Made by a program: the position numbers and the translations under genes | Shown here: one piece after another, positions 10,434 through 21,174 of the stretch | Numbering within the stretch: the stretch's first letter is position 1 | How the letters are laid out: every line of letters starts with the position of its first letter | Assembly: GCF_017312365.1 (NCBI RefSeq) | Contig: NZ_BLJI01000026.1 | Span: 1-64,000, forward strand | Source: Chroococcus sp. FPU101 | Lineage (GTDB): Bacteria > Cyanobacteriota > Cyanobacteriia > Cyanobacteriales > Microcystaceae | Reading direction: 5' to 3' | Length of the DNA stretch: 64,000 nt | The notes under the pieces: model-generated | Database searches by the model: none | Told to the model about the DNA's origin: nothing | Seen by the model: only the letters and a program-made list of their open reading frames with translations

Positions 10434-11168
10434 ATGCTGAAAGTATTAATAAAAAAATGGTTCTCTTTTCTTGGTCATTCTACAAACAACCTATCGAATA
10501 GCACAGTAAAAGTAATGGAAAATATTGACCCATCAACATTAATGAGAGCAAGGGAAGCCTGGTTAGGTGTGATGAAACCCTACACCGACTCATTTGGCTG
10601 TATTAAACTTTCTCATCCCGCACCGATGCTAACAGATAAGCAAGTTGAAAACTGCTCTTTATTAGCGAATAGAGAAGCGATCCTGCATAAAATGAAAAAA
10701 GGAGGCGTTATTGCCGAGGTTGGTGTACAGACGGGTCAATTTTCCCGTTCTATTCTTGATATATGCTATCCCGCTAAACTTCATCTTATCGATCTCGATC
10801 TAAGTAGCCATTCGATTCAAGAAAAGTTTCAGAAGGAAATAAACTCAGGGATTGTTGAACTTCATCAGGGAGATTCTTCATCATGGCTTAATACATTTGC
10901 CGATCACTATTTTGATTTTATTTACATTGATGGTGATCATATTTATGAAGGAGTCAAGAAAGATGTACAAGCGGCAAGCTCAAAAGTAAAAGAAGATGGA
11001 TTTTTAATTTTTAATGATTATACATATTGGTCTCCCTGTGAATGTATGGAATATGGAGTGATTCAGGCAGTCAACGAGTTATGTATAGAAGATAATTGGC
11101 AAATGGTTTATTTTGCGTTGGGGTATTATATGTATTGTGATGTAGCTATTAAACGGCAACAGATTTAA
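10434..11168 (+). CDS. Class I SAM-dependent methyltransferase (Methyltransf_24-like)
   Basis: This 244-residue Rossmann methyltransferase has the SAM-binding motif I in IAEVGVQTGQFSRSIL, an acidic post-I region (LHLIDLD), and FIYIDGDHIYEGVKKD typical of the Methyltransf_24 family, where the DGDH segment can bind metal. It lies 24 bp after the Wzt-like gene, so it probably methylates the glycan or a precursor sugar. Methyl capping that ends chain growth is known for some Wzm/Wzt systems, but nothing in the sequence proves that role here. The methyltransferase at 47.2 kb is a shorter relative with the same motifs. Confidence 0.8.
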   Translation: MLKVLIKKWFSFLGHSTNNLSNSTVKVMENIDPSTLMRAREAWLGVMKPYTDSFGCIKLSHPAPMLTDKQVENCSLLANREAILHKMKKGGVIAEVGVQTGQFSRSILDICYPAKLHLIDLDLSSHSIQEKFQKEINSGIVELHQGDSSSWLNTFADHYFDFIYIDGDHIYEGVKKDVQAASSKVKEDGFLIFNDYTYWSPCECMEYGVIQAVNELCIEDNWQMVYFALGYYMYCDVAIKRQQI

Positions 11169-11172
11169 AATG

Positions 11173-11211
11173 AAACTCTCCTGTAATAGTATTAACTTAA
11201 CAAGAGAGTTT
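11173..11211. terminator. Hairpin between convergent genes
   Basis: AAACTCTC (11173-11180) and GAGAGTTT (11204-11211) form a perfect 8-bp stem with a 23-nt loop between the methyltransferase and the convergent beta-helix gene. The T tract is short, so it may work weakly in either direction. Confidence 0.5.
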
Positions 11212-11233
11212 TAAACTATATTTCCTGCTTTTA

Positions 11234-13111
11234 TTAAAATTCATTAGCACCAATATCGTAGCCTAATCCTTGAGGTAAGCTATTTCCATAAAAATCTTGG
11301 TTTCCTGAATTAATGCCAAATTGGCTTAAATCTAGTCCGCGATCAATCATCGATGAGTTAGATCCTAAGCGATAGGCACTCAGATTAGTGAGTAGATCTG
11401 TATTGTTGATACTCAGCCCTGCTCCTGGACTACTCAAAAGAGGATCGACACTACTCCCAGTAAACTGTCCGTTGAGCCGTTCCTGTGCCGTCGCCGTACG
11501 CCAAGAATCGAGGCTGTTATAGTTCGTGCTTCCCCATTGAAGCCTAAAAGGAGTTCCACTCGAAAAATAATTATTTCCTTGAAAAACTAGACCAGTAGAT
11601 TGAGTTGCTGCTGTACTACTAATATCAATTAATCTGGCGTTGTTTTTAGTCTGGAAAATATTATTATAGAAACGAACATTATTTACGGGATTGTAGATCA
11701 GAACCGCATCGGGGTAGGTTGTCGAGCTACTTTGGACATAAACAGTGTTATTGTAAATGTCGGCATTGTTAATCGGGCCAAAAAGATGAATTCCCCCCCA
11801 ACCTGATTTTCTTCCGTCATTCTGGCTGATATTGTAGCGAACGACATTGTTTGTTTGGGTAGGAGCATTGCCCTGCTGACAGACCAACAATCCTGCTCCA
11901 TCATTTTCATGAGAGTAGTTATATTGCATGATGGAATGAGAAACATTTTGATCTAAACCAAAGCCATTACCGTCTCCTGAGCTTCCCGTACGATTTCGAT
12001 AAGCTTCGTTATATTGAATCACAACCCCTGTCGAATCGTAAGTCCAGATTGCCGACGGCCCGACCAAATTGGTATTGAGTCTCCCGTTATCATATGCGAT
12101 CGATCTCTCGATGACTCCCCCATTAACACCGCCAAGAGTAATACCGTTACCCGTCGCGTAATTAACATTTGAGATTCCTAAATTACTGTAGGCTCGTGTG
12201 TAAGACACCTTGACATTTTCATGAACATTGGGAACTTGAGCATAAGTTAATAACCCACCTATGCCGTTATTAAAGGTTTTGACACTCATTACATCGACAT
12301 TACGAAAACCGCTTTGCTGATTCCAACTACCGATCGCAATCCCCCAACCTCTAAATCCACTAACATTAACATTGTTAATCTTAATCGTATCTAGTTTGAC
12401 GTTACCTGCTAAATCGTTGTAGAAATTAATGCCATCTCCTATGTTTGTTGACGTTCCTGAACCGACAATATTTAAATCTGATAACTGATAACCTGCACTA
12501 TTGTAGATAAATACTCCAGTTTTTGTTCCTGCATTGATGGTAGCTGGTTTTCCTCCATAAGAGCCAATGGTAATCGGATTATTAACACTCCCTTGATCGT
12601 TGGCATCAAAATATAATTGACCCGTAAACGTCGAACCTCCTCGAAACAAGATTTTATCACCTGGAGCAAAGGTCATACTGTTTACTTTAGATAGTGATTG
12701 CCATGCACTTGTGGGAGATGTACCCGAATTTCTATCGTCTCCCGATGGACTAATATAATAGGTTGTGGGTTGGGTAAGAGCGATACTACTTGCGATCGCT
12801 AAAGGTAAAATAAACATTCTTGAATCGGTTGACGTGCCTGCATTACTAATTTTATAGGTTAGCTTTTCTGGCTCAAGATTAGTCGCTTTGCTCAAAGGAG
12901 AAACTTTAAATATTGATAAATCGTTTACAGAGTCATTGAATATTTTTATATTTTCTTTAGATGATTTAAAAACTTGTTCTATAGCAATATGTTTAATTAA
13001 AGTTTCCGTATTTTGTGCAATATTGATAGCAGAAGCTAATTGAATAGATTTGATTTCAATATTTTCTATATTAATAATTGTTTTTTCTGCATTTGCTAAA
13101 TTAGACAACAT
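11234..13111 (-). CDS. Parallel beta-helix repeat protein, probably extracellular
   Basis: A 625-residue protein. From about residue 115 (TYYISPSGDDRNSGTS) it reads as a right-handed parallel beta-helix with repeated short Asn- and Gly-rich rungs, such as NNVRFYNNIF and NADIYNNTVY. It closes with a GNSLPQGLGYDIGANEF tail like those of choice-of-anchor Q proteins. Such folds occur in polysaccharide lyases, hydrolases and adhesins. I see no catalytic signature that picks one, so substrate and activity are unknown. The first 110 residues are not helix-like and lack a classical N-terminal signal peptide. A hydrophobic patch (MFILPLAIASSIAL, about 99-112) directly before the helix may be a membrane or export segment, or a mis-assigned start. 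Its place inside the glycan locus suggests it acts on or binds the exported polymer. Confidence 0.72.
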   Translation of the reverse strand: MLSNLANAEKTIINIENIEIKSIQLASAINIAQNTETLIKHIAIEQVFKSSKENIKIFNDSVNDLSIFKVSPLSKATNLEPEKLTYKISNAGTSTDSRMFILPLAIASSIALTQPTTYYISPSGDDRNSGTSPTSAWQSLSKVNSMTFAPGDKILFRGGSTFTGQLYFDANDQGSVNNPITIGSYGGKPATINAGTKTGVFIYNSAGYQLSDLNIVGSGTSTNIGDGINFYNDLAGNVKLDTIKINNVNVSGFRGWGIAIGSWNQQSGFRNVDVMSVKTFNNGIGGLLTYAQVPNVHENVKVSYTRAYSNLGISNVNYATGNGITLGGVNGGVIERSIAYDNGRLNTNLVGPSAIWTYDSTGVVIQYNEAYRNRTGSSGDGNGFGLDQNVSHSIMQYNYSHENDGAGLLVCQQGNAPTQTNNVVRYNISQNDGRKSGWGGIHLFGPINNADIYNNTVYVQSSSTTYPDAVLIYNPVNNVRFYNNIFQTKNNARLIDISSTAATQSTGLVFQGNNYFSSGTPFRLQWGSTNYNSLDSWRTATAQERLNGQFTGSSVDPLLSSPGAGLSINNTDLLTNLSAYRLGSNSSMIDRGLDLSQFGINSGNQDFYGNSLPQGLGYDIGANEF

Positions 13112-13731
13112 TTTTATCCTTTATATTTTCGAGCTAAATTAGGAAGCGGCTTTGTTATTTGCTAGAAGAAATATTTCATGTCTAATCAAAACCTATTCAA
13201 AATTAGCCGTTGTCACACAAACTAGCTACAGTATGATTTCTGAGAAAAATATTATTTCAAACAAAAAATTAGTAAAATTACGGAAAACAGCAAAAATTTT
13301 TTATTAAAAATAGAACTATTTTTAATAACTTATTGCTCAAATATTAAAAAAAATCAGGAAAAAGTAAAATCAATCTTTCATCAAAAAACATAAATGCTAA
13401 ATAGTATTAATCTGATAAATATATAAACAAATTTGTATTGTATGAATTTTATAAACACTCGATTTATGATTTGGGTCATTAATACGAGTATGGCTCTGGG
13501 AAGTTCGGCGATAACATCAAATAGTCAGAAGCCTTAGTTTAGCTTCCTGAACTCATTAAATATAAGAATAAATGAGCGTTGATCTATTCAAATTAATTTA
13601 AGGTATAATAATCTGATCAAAAAATAATTAGCTAAAGCGAGTTGAACCTAAAATACTATATCAGTTAAAAGAATTTGACTAATTGATACGAGAAAGCCGA
13701 AAGTATCCATTTTCTGAAAAATCTATAAAAG
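13112..13731. other. Long AT-rich intergenic region
   Basis: About 620 bp shared by two divergent genes. It is very AT-rich. The only ORF-like item is a 31-codon frame at 13442-13537 without a clear ribosome binding site, which I do not call a gene. A small hairpin GAAGC-CTTAGTTTA-GCTTC occurs near 13529-13547. No RNA gene or mobile element is recognised. Confidence 0.5.
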
Positions 13732-14901
13732 ATGAATAAAATCAAAATAAAAAAACTCAAATTAAATCCTAGAAGAATACTTTATATTATTACATTTATT
13801 TTACTTGTACTAAGTCTAGCCTATTTATCTAAAGGCTTTTATAACTTAGTGTTAAATGAAAAAAGTGCTAAAGATTTATTTCAGCGATGGCAGGAGCAAC
13901 AGTATATCTATCAAGGGGCTTATCCTTATGATGTTGGAAAGACAATTAAAGTTGATCCAAAAATTGGAATGATTCGCTCTGGTGGTTATCCACCCTGGGC
14001 ATTTTTTACAGGATTTTTATTTGTTCCACCTATTTCTTGGAATCTGACTCGCCTCTATTTTGGTTTACTTAATATCATTTCGTTAGTCGTTTTAGCTTTA
14101 TTTGCTTTTCATCTAGGGAAACCTTACAGTTGCTCAAAAGCCTGGTTTTCAATGGCTGCGAGTTTAGCAATTAGTAGTCATACAACAAGTCTTAATAATG
14201 GTCAATATGGGATTATTATTAATGCTTTTTTAATCTTAATGTATTGGTCGCTCTACAAGAACTGGAACCTTTTGGCGGGTTTGGCTTTTGGAGTTGCTAT
14301 GATTAAACCTAATATTTCAGCTTTATACATTTTTGTCTTGCTCATTCGTCGTCGAATTAAAGCACTGATCTCTTTTTCAATTTATTTGACATTTGCCACA
14401 TTAGTCATTTGTTATTTGACAAAACTTAGTCCGTTTTATTTGATGGAAGGAATGTTTAGGTATTCATCCTATTTTGCTAAACAAGGCTATTCATTAATTA
14501 ATGTCTTGATGAATTTTGGACTCGACTCAGAAGTGGCTACTTTTGTTGCTCCTCTACTAGGATTAATCGTGATTACAATTATTAGTTATTTATGTCGTAA
14601 TTATTCTCTATTAACTCTTTTCGCAATTGCTTCTTTTGTCGGTCGCGTCTGGACTTATCACCGCGTTTATGATAATGTCATGCTCATTTTTTTGGTATTT
14701 GCCTTATTAAATCTAACTTTTCAAAATCCGAAAAAGTTAAATATTATTGTTCTCAGTTTATTGTTAATTACTTTGTGGCTTCCTGCTCGAATAACAACAC
14801 TACCCTATGTCGAAATTTCTCAGATGGCAATTTGGGTAATTTCTTTAGTTTATCTACTGATACAAGAATATTTTCGATTGAGAGCGCAAATAAGAATTTA
14901 A
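13732..14901 (+). CDS. GT87-like polytopic membrane glycosyltransferase (DUF2029 type)
   Basis: A 389-residue protein with about ten hydrophobic helices. The first (ILYIITFILLVLSLAYLS) follows a Lys-rich cytoplasmic lead. After it comes a soluble loop with RWQEQQYIYQGAYPYDV and SGGYPPWAFF, a pattern seen in family 87 enzymes, which use polyprenyl-phosphate sugars such as polyprenyl-phosphomannose. The family assignment rests on this loop and the topology. It probably adds a sugar outside the membrane to the glycan of this locus. It stands alone, with a 160-bp gap to the next gene. Confidence 0.65.
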   Translation: MNKIKIKKLKLNPRRILYIITFILLVLSLAYLSKGFYNLVLNEKSAKDLFQRWQEQQYIYQGAYPYDVGKTIKVDPKIGMIRSGGYPPWAFFTGFLFVPPISWNLTRLYFGLLNIISLVVLALFAFHLGKPYSCSKAWFSMAASLAISSHTTSLNNGQYGIIINAFLILMYWSLYKNWNLLAGLAFGVAMIKPNISALYIFVLLIRRRIKALISFSIYLTFATLVICYLTKLSPFYLMEGMFRYSSYFAKQGYSLINVLMNFGLDSEVATFVAPLLGLIVITIISYLCRNYSLLTLFAIASFVGRVWTYHRVYDNVMLIFLVFALLNLTFQNPKKLNIIVLSLLLITLWLPARITTLPYVEISQMAIWVISLVYLLIQEYFRLRAQIRI

Positions 14902-15061
14902 GATTACTTAGCGTATATTAATAAATTATTTCAAAAAAAATATGGTTTGTATTTATTAGTAATTGATCAAAATCCTATTTCGTAACTTTTTTCTATCTGA
15001 TCTTGCTGTTATGAACAAACAAAATATAATAGTAATATATGACGAAAAATCTTAAAAAAGT

Positions 15062-17095
15062 GTGAAGATTTTGCTGCTCGAACAAGATAAAAACTTTGCT
15101 GCTGCGGTTCAAAATGCACTGCTCATTCAAGGTTGTTTGATTGATATTGCGACAGATTGGGGCATTTGCTGGCAGTTAGTCGAATTATTTGAATATGACT
15201 TGATATTGTTAGACCTAATAAGTCTGGATACTAATGCCATTAAATTTTATCAACGTAGACGACTCATAGGAGACAAAACCCCGATTCTGCTGATCGGAAT
15301 AGAAAAATCTGGCACTTATAAAGAGTCAGCAAAACAAGTGGGGGCAACGGATTATATAAAGAAACCTGTAGGAATTGAAACATTACTTACTAGAATCCAA
15401 AAGTTAGTCCGTGAAAACCCTTATGCTCATCCATCAATTATTCAATGGCAAAAAATTCAGCTTAATTTTCTCGATTGTCAGGCAAGTTATAACAATCAAC
15501 CTCTTTATTTAAACCAAACAGAACTTGCTCTATTAGCTTTGTTTGTCAAAAATCACGATCGCATTTTTAGCCTTAATCATATTTTAAAAAATCTGTGGGG
15601 CTTTGAAGAAAATCTGACCGAGCATGACATTGAGCTAAATATTCTACAACTGAGGCAAAAACTACAAGATTCTGGCGCATCAGCAGAGATCATTGACAAA
15701 ATACACAGTTTAGGTTATTGTCTCACAAGCGAAGCCCAAGAAACATTCCCAGATGATTTGTCCTTAATTAAATCACAAACATCTGTACCAAACTCATTTA
15801 ATCCTTTGGTTTCAGTTCGCCAATCCCCCCATTTAGAGAACCCTGCACCTCGTTTATTGATTATCGATCATGATCTAAGTCTAATCCAATCACTGACAAC
15901 TGAGGCTCATTCATGGGGAATTGATGCAGAATCAGTCCAAAATGTCACTCAAGCTAGACAGATCATCGCTCTACATCCTCCTGATATTGTTTTATTAGAT
16001 CTTCCCTTAAAAGAAACATCAGAAGACGAACTACATTTATTATCCGAACTATCTCACGCCAATCCACCCATCCCCGTACTTGTCTCCACCAAAAAAGAAG
16101 GTTTTTCCGAACGCCTTAAAGTTGCCAAAATGGGAGGGCAAGGCTTTTTACATAAACCCATTTCTCCAGATTTAGTTATGGAGGCTGTGACTCATCAACT
16201 ACAACAAAAAGCTCCACCCGTCGGAACATTGATGATTGTTGGGACAGACTCAGTGATGCTGGAATTATTAGAGACTTTACTTTCTCCTTGGGGATTTCAT
16301 CTGATTTTCTTAAGAAATCCTCAACAGTTTTGGAACACCCTAGAACAATCCAATCCAGATTTATTAATTCTAGATTTTGATTTACCGAAAGTTAGTGGTC
16401 TTGAACTTTGTCAAATTGTTCGTCAAGATCCCCGATGGAATGATTTACCCATTTTGATGTTATCTGCCGAACGAAAAGCCGAAACAGTCCAAAAAGTGTT
16501 TGAAGTGGGTGCCGATGATTTTATCCATAAACCCATTGTTGGGCCAGAACTAATAGCACGGATTCTAAATCGTCTAGAACGCCATCAAATGCACCTTCAA
16601 CGGTCAAATACAGATGGTTTAACGAAAATTGCTAATCGTCGCAAAGCAGTACAAGAAATTGAACGTTTATTACGCATTGCTCATCGTCAGGACAAACCCT
16701 TATGTTTTGCACTACTAGACTTAGATCATTTTAAATCGATTAATGATCGCTATGGTCATCAAATCGGCGATCAAGTTCTCAAAAAACTCGGTGAACTCCT
16801 CAAACAACACTTTAGAAGTGAAGATATTATCTGTCGTTGGGGGGGTGAAGAATTTGCCCTTGGTCTTTTTGGCATTGAGAAAAAACTGGCAACCGAAAGA
16901 CTAAAGCACTTTTTAGCCATCTGGGAACAACAAATCTTTAGAAGCTTTGAACAAGAACCTTTTCACATGACGTTTAGCGCGGGAATTGCTCAATATCCAA
17001 ACGATGGTAATGATTTACAGAGTTTATATCAATCGGCTGATTCGGCATTGTATCTGGCTAAAGAACGAGGTCGTAATCAGGTGTTAAGTAGCTAA
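15062..17095 (+). CDS. Hybrid response regulator: REC, winged helix, REC, REC, GGDEF
   Basis: A 677-residue protein starting at GTG. REC 1 (1-118, LILLDLIS carrying the phospho-acceptor Asp) is followed by an OmpR-type winged-helix domain (about 128-228, ending in KIHSLGYCL). REC 2 is at about 266-380 (IVLLDLPL), REC 3 at about 390-510 (LLILDFDLPKVSGLELC), and a GGDEF domain at about 520-677. The GGDEF active site is intact (GGEEF at 594-598), and the product-inhibition site RSED lies five residues before it (585-588). It should therefore make cyclic di-GMP and sense it. Combining a DNA-binding OmpR output with a cyclase output is unusual. No kinase gene is adjacent. The GTG start lies in a poorly defined upstream region, but REC begins within three residues of it, so it is probably right. 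Confidence 0.88.
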   Translation: MKILLLEQDKNFAAAVQNALLIQGCLIDIATDWGICWQLVELFEYDLILLDLISLDTNAIKFYQRRRLIGDKTPILLIGIEKSGTYKESAKQVGATDYIKKPVGIETLLTRIQKLVRENPYAHPSIIQWQKIQLNFLDCQASYNNQPLYLNQTELALLALFVKNHDRIFSLNHILKNLWGFEENLTEHDIELNILQLRQKLQDSGASAEIIDKIHSLGYCLTSEAQETFPDDLSLIKSQTSVPNSFNPLVSVRQSPHLENPAPRLLIIDHDLSLIQSLTTEAHSWGIDAESVQNVTQARQIIALHPPDIVLLDLPLKETSEDELHLLSELSHANPPIPVLVSTKKEGFSERLKVAKMGGQGFLHKPISPDLVMEAVTHQLQQKAPPVGTLMIVGTDSVMLELLETLLSPWGFHLIFLRNPQQFWNTLEQSNPDLLILDFDLPKVSGLELCQIVRQDPRWNDLPILMLSAERKAETVQKVFEVGADDFIHKPIVGPELIARILNRLERHQMHLQRSNTDGLTKIANRRKAVQEIERLLRIAHRQDKPLCFALLDLDHFKSINDRYGHQIGDQVLKKLGELLKQHFRSEDIICRWGGEEFALGLFGIEKKLATERLKHFLAIWEQQIFRSFEQEPFHMTFSAGIAQYPNDGNDLQSLYQSADSALYLAKERGRNQVLSS

Positions 17096-17173
17096 ATTAT
17101 CGAGTTAATGTTTTATTGAATACTCTTTATCCTATCAGTCCAACTCAGAATTAAGATACATTGGACACATTAA

Positions 17174-18886
<1,713 letters not shown>

Positions 18887-18907
18887 TCTTACTAGGCTGA
18901 CCCTCTA

Positions 18908-18969
18908 ACCTCACCAAATGTCCTTTCCACCGCCCCCTTTCCTAAGAAGAGAGGGGTTTGGGGTGAGGT
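18908..18969. repeat. Intergenic inverted-repeat element
   Basis: ACCTCACC (18908-18915) and GGTGAGGT (18962-18969) form a perfect 8-bp stem, extended inside by AAA/TTT with a small bulge. The loop contains a pyrimidine-rich block and AAGAAGAGAGGGG. It looks like a small dispersed cyanobacterial repeat that may also end pgm transcription. Confidence 0.55.
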
Positions 18970-19052
18970 CAAAAATAAACTCTTAACCCGAACTCACGTT
19001 GTGTTAAGTTAAATTTTATAAAGATTTTGTTCCATTGTGGAGAACATACAGA

Positions 19053-19523
19053 ATGAATGATACGACTTTGAACACGATCAAGGTTTGGTCACAATTTATC
19101 CATCCGATCCTCATGTGGATCTTATTTGGTTTAATGGCTTATGCAATGTATTTAGGGATGCAGTCTAAAAAAACCCGTACCACCGACGATAAAGAACTCA
19201 GAAAAGAACTCATTAAAAAAGATTTTCGCAACCGACACTATAAACTTAGCTCTATTTTACTGGCAATGATGGTCGTGGGAACATTAATTGCGATGGCTGC
19301 CACCTATGTTAATAGCGGTAAACTGTTTGTCAATCCTCATTTACTCATTGGGTTAGGGATGACAGGTTTATTCTCTATTGCTGCTGCTTTAGCCCCCTTT
19401 ATGCAGAAAAACGAAGCCGCCCGTATCAGTCATATTAGTATTAACATGGTTCTTTTATTGTTATTTGGTTGGCAAGCCGTGACAGGTATGAATATTGTAC
19501 AGAATGTAATTAATCGAATGTAA
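19053..19523 (+). CDS. DUF4079 family membrane protein
   Basis: About 156 residues from the ATG at 19053. An in-frame TTG upstream at 19035 is less likely. There are four hydrophobic helices: WSQFIHPILMWILFGLMAYA first, then SSILLAMMVVGTLIAMAA, LLIGLGMTGLFSIAAALAP and a final INMVLLLLFGWQAVTGM. Between helices 1 and 2 is a charged loop with KELRKELIKKDFRNRHYKLSS. The HPxxMW and RxxHxxxS residues resemble cytochrome-like quinone or haem contacts, and DUF4079 is found almost only in oxygenic phototrophs, but no function is established to my knowledge. Confidence 0.75.
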   Translation: MNDTTLNTIKVWSQFIHPILMWILFGLMAYAMYLGMQSKKTRTTDDKELRKELIKKDFRNRHYKLSSILLAMMVVGTLIAMAATYVNSGKLFVNPHLLIGLGMTGLFSIAAALAPFMQKNEAARISHISINMVLLLLFGWQAVTGMNIVQNVINRM

Positions 19524-19531
19524 TAACGTAG

Positions 19532-19558
19532 GGGTTTGGTTGCCAAACCCTCTTTTTT
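19532..19558 (+). terminator. Intrinsic terminator after the DUF4079 gene
   Basis: A perfect 8-bp stem GGGTTTGG / CCAAACCC with a 3-nt TTG loop is followed by TCTTTTTT. It separates the DUF4079 gene from the convergent dusB. It is a member of the recurring palindrome family. Confidence 0.8.
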
Positions 19559-20567
19559 AATCTTTAGATTTTGTTATCTTTTCAATGGTTTGATCTAATA
19601 ATCTATATCCATCATCCACCGTAACAATAGCAAACAGTTGATCTCTTAATTCTGCTGCACCCGAAAAACCTGTACAGTACCAAGATAAATGTTTACGTGC
19701 TTGATAGATACCGCGTTGTCCCTTATATTCCCATAAACCCGTTAGATGTTCCTTCGCACATTCTAAACGAGCAATTGCATCTTGTCCCTGTAATCTTTTT
19801 CCCGTGTGCAAAAAATATTCAATTTCTCCCACTAAAAAAGGATAACCTAACGTCCCTCTAGAACACATTACCCCATCGGCTCCCGTTTCTGTCAAACACT
19901 GAATGGCTGACTCTACCGAAAAAATATCCCCATTCGCAATGACTGGAATATCAAGAACCTCTTTTACCTTTTTAATCCATTCCCATCTCGCAGAACCATT
20001 ATAACCCTGTGCGCGAGTTCGTCCATGAATCGTAATCATCGACGCACCTGCATCTTCCATCCGTTTCGCAAAATCTAAAATCGTAATCTCTGCATCATCC
20101 CAACCAATACGAGTTTTTACCGTGACTGGAACATCTACTGCTTTAACTGCTTCTTTAACTAACTGTTCAGCAATTTCAGGCTGACGTAACAGTGAAGATC
20201 CGCCACCTTTTTTCGTAATCTTATTTACTGGGCAACCCATATTAATATCAACAGTTTTCGTTCCTTCGGTTACTGCTTTTTGGGCGGCTTCTGCGATAAA
20301 ATCAGGACGACAATCAAACAGTTGAATACTGATAGGTTGTTCGTTGGGATCGATTTCCATGATTTTTGAGCTATCTTTTAGATGATGTATTTCCGTCGCG
20401 CTTACCATTTCGGTATACATCATCGAATGGGGTGCATAACGTCTGACTAAACGGCGAAAAACGAGATCAGTCACACCCGATAAAGGAGATTGAAAAACTC
20501 GACTTTTTAATTCAACTGAGCCGATTTTTAAAGGTATTGCAAACTTATTTTTAAAATTATCCATCAT
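19557..20567 (-). CDS. dusB: tRNA-dihydrouridine synthase
   Basis: This 336-residue FMN-dependent enzyme reduces specific uridines in tRNA to dihydrouridine. The TIM barrel starts at SPLSGVTDLVFRRLVRRYA. The catalytic Cys is in DINMGCPVNKITKKGGGSSLL (about residue 105). HGRTRAQGYNG carries the flavin-contacting His and Arg, and VIANGDIFS and GVMCSRGTLGYPF bind FMN phosphate. The order and spacing match the DusB subgroup. The C-terminal 80 residues form the helical tRNA-binding domain. Two adjacent ATG codons (20567 and 20564) are possible starts. Confidence 0.92.
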   Translation of the reverse strand: MMDNFKNKFAIPLKIGSVELKSRVFQSPLSGVTDLVFRRLVRRYAPHSMMYTEMVSATEIHHLKDSSKIMEIDPNEQPISIQLFDCRPDFIAEAAQKAVTEGTKTVDINMGCPVNKITKKGGGSSLLRQPEIAEQLVKEAVKAVDVPVTVKTRIGWDDAEITILDFAKRMEDAGASMITIHGRTRAQGYNGSARWEWIKKVKEVLDIPVIANGDIFSVESAIQCLTETGADGVMCSRGTLGYPFLVGEIEYFLHTGKRLQGQDAIARLECAKEHLTGLWEYKGQRGIYQARKHLSWYCTGFSGAAELRDQLFAIVTVDDGYRLLDQTIEKITKSKD

Positions 20568-20572
20568 CTATA

Positions 20573-20593
20573 GGGGTTTGGTCTCCAAACCTT
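20573..20593. repeat. GGGGTTTGG-type palindrome upstream of dusB
   Basis: GGTTTGG-TCT-CCAAACC, a 7-bp stem with a 3-nt loop. It lies just 5' of the dusB start and after the end of nothing obvious, so it is more a dispersed repeat than a terminator. A half-copy CCAAACCCTTTT follows at about 20610. Confidence 0.55.
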
Positions 20594-20642
20594 CTTATAT
20601 TCTTACACTCCAAACCCTTTTAAATCTTAAATTAGTATTTCA

Positions 20643-21020
20643 TTAAACAGGAATTAGCTTTTTTTTCAGCCAGATTTCCTCTTTACGATGAACATAAATC
20701 GGATCTGGATGAATCTCGATCGCTTTGTGAAACGATTCTAACGCATTGCCATAAGCTCCTAATTCTTTGAGAGCAACACCACGATTAAACCATGCTTGAT
20801 GATAATCGTGTTTTAGACCAATAGCGCGATCGTATGAGGCTAAAGCTTCGGCATATCGACCCAGATCACATAACACATTCCCTCGATTATTCCACAGTTT
20901 CGGGTAACAATTACAAACACTCAACGCACGATTAAAACATTCTAAGGCTGCTGGATAGTCTTGCGCTTCCCAAAAGTTACAAGCTTCTTGATTTAACTCT
21001 TCTGCTAATTCTGTATTCAT
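20643..21020 (-). CDS. Small TPR protein
   Basis: This 125-residue soluble protein is made of three tetratricopeptide repeats, for example KLWNNRGNVLCDLGRYAEAL and QAWFNRGVALKELGAYGNAL, with a short basic tail. TPRs bind peptides or assemble complexes. The partner cannot be read from sequence. It lies upstream of dusB on the same strand, separated by about 75 bp and a palindrome, so the two may not be one operon. Confidence 0.7.
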   Translation of the reverse strand: MNTELAEELNQEACNFWEAQDYPAALECFNRALSVCNCYPKLWNNRGNVLCDLGRYAEALASYDRAIGLKHDYHQAWFNRGVALKELGAYGNALESFHKAIEIHPDPIYVHRKEEIWLKKKLIPV

Positions 21021-21174
21021 TTCTCTTGCTGGCTAAATTTTGCCCAGTTCCTATTATATCGTTTGCATTTAAGATTAAAGGTGTTAAAAATGCCTATAGG
21101 CCGTGTTATTTTCAAAAACTGTTGAGGGAATATTAAGAATAAATATTCAGTATATTTAGCACGGTTTGAACGTC

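Noticed and set aside
13442-13537. 31-codon ORF in the long gap before the GT87-like gene
   Set aside because: No ribosome binding site, no recognisable composition and it ends in a hairpin. Likely chance.
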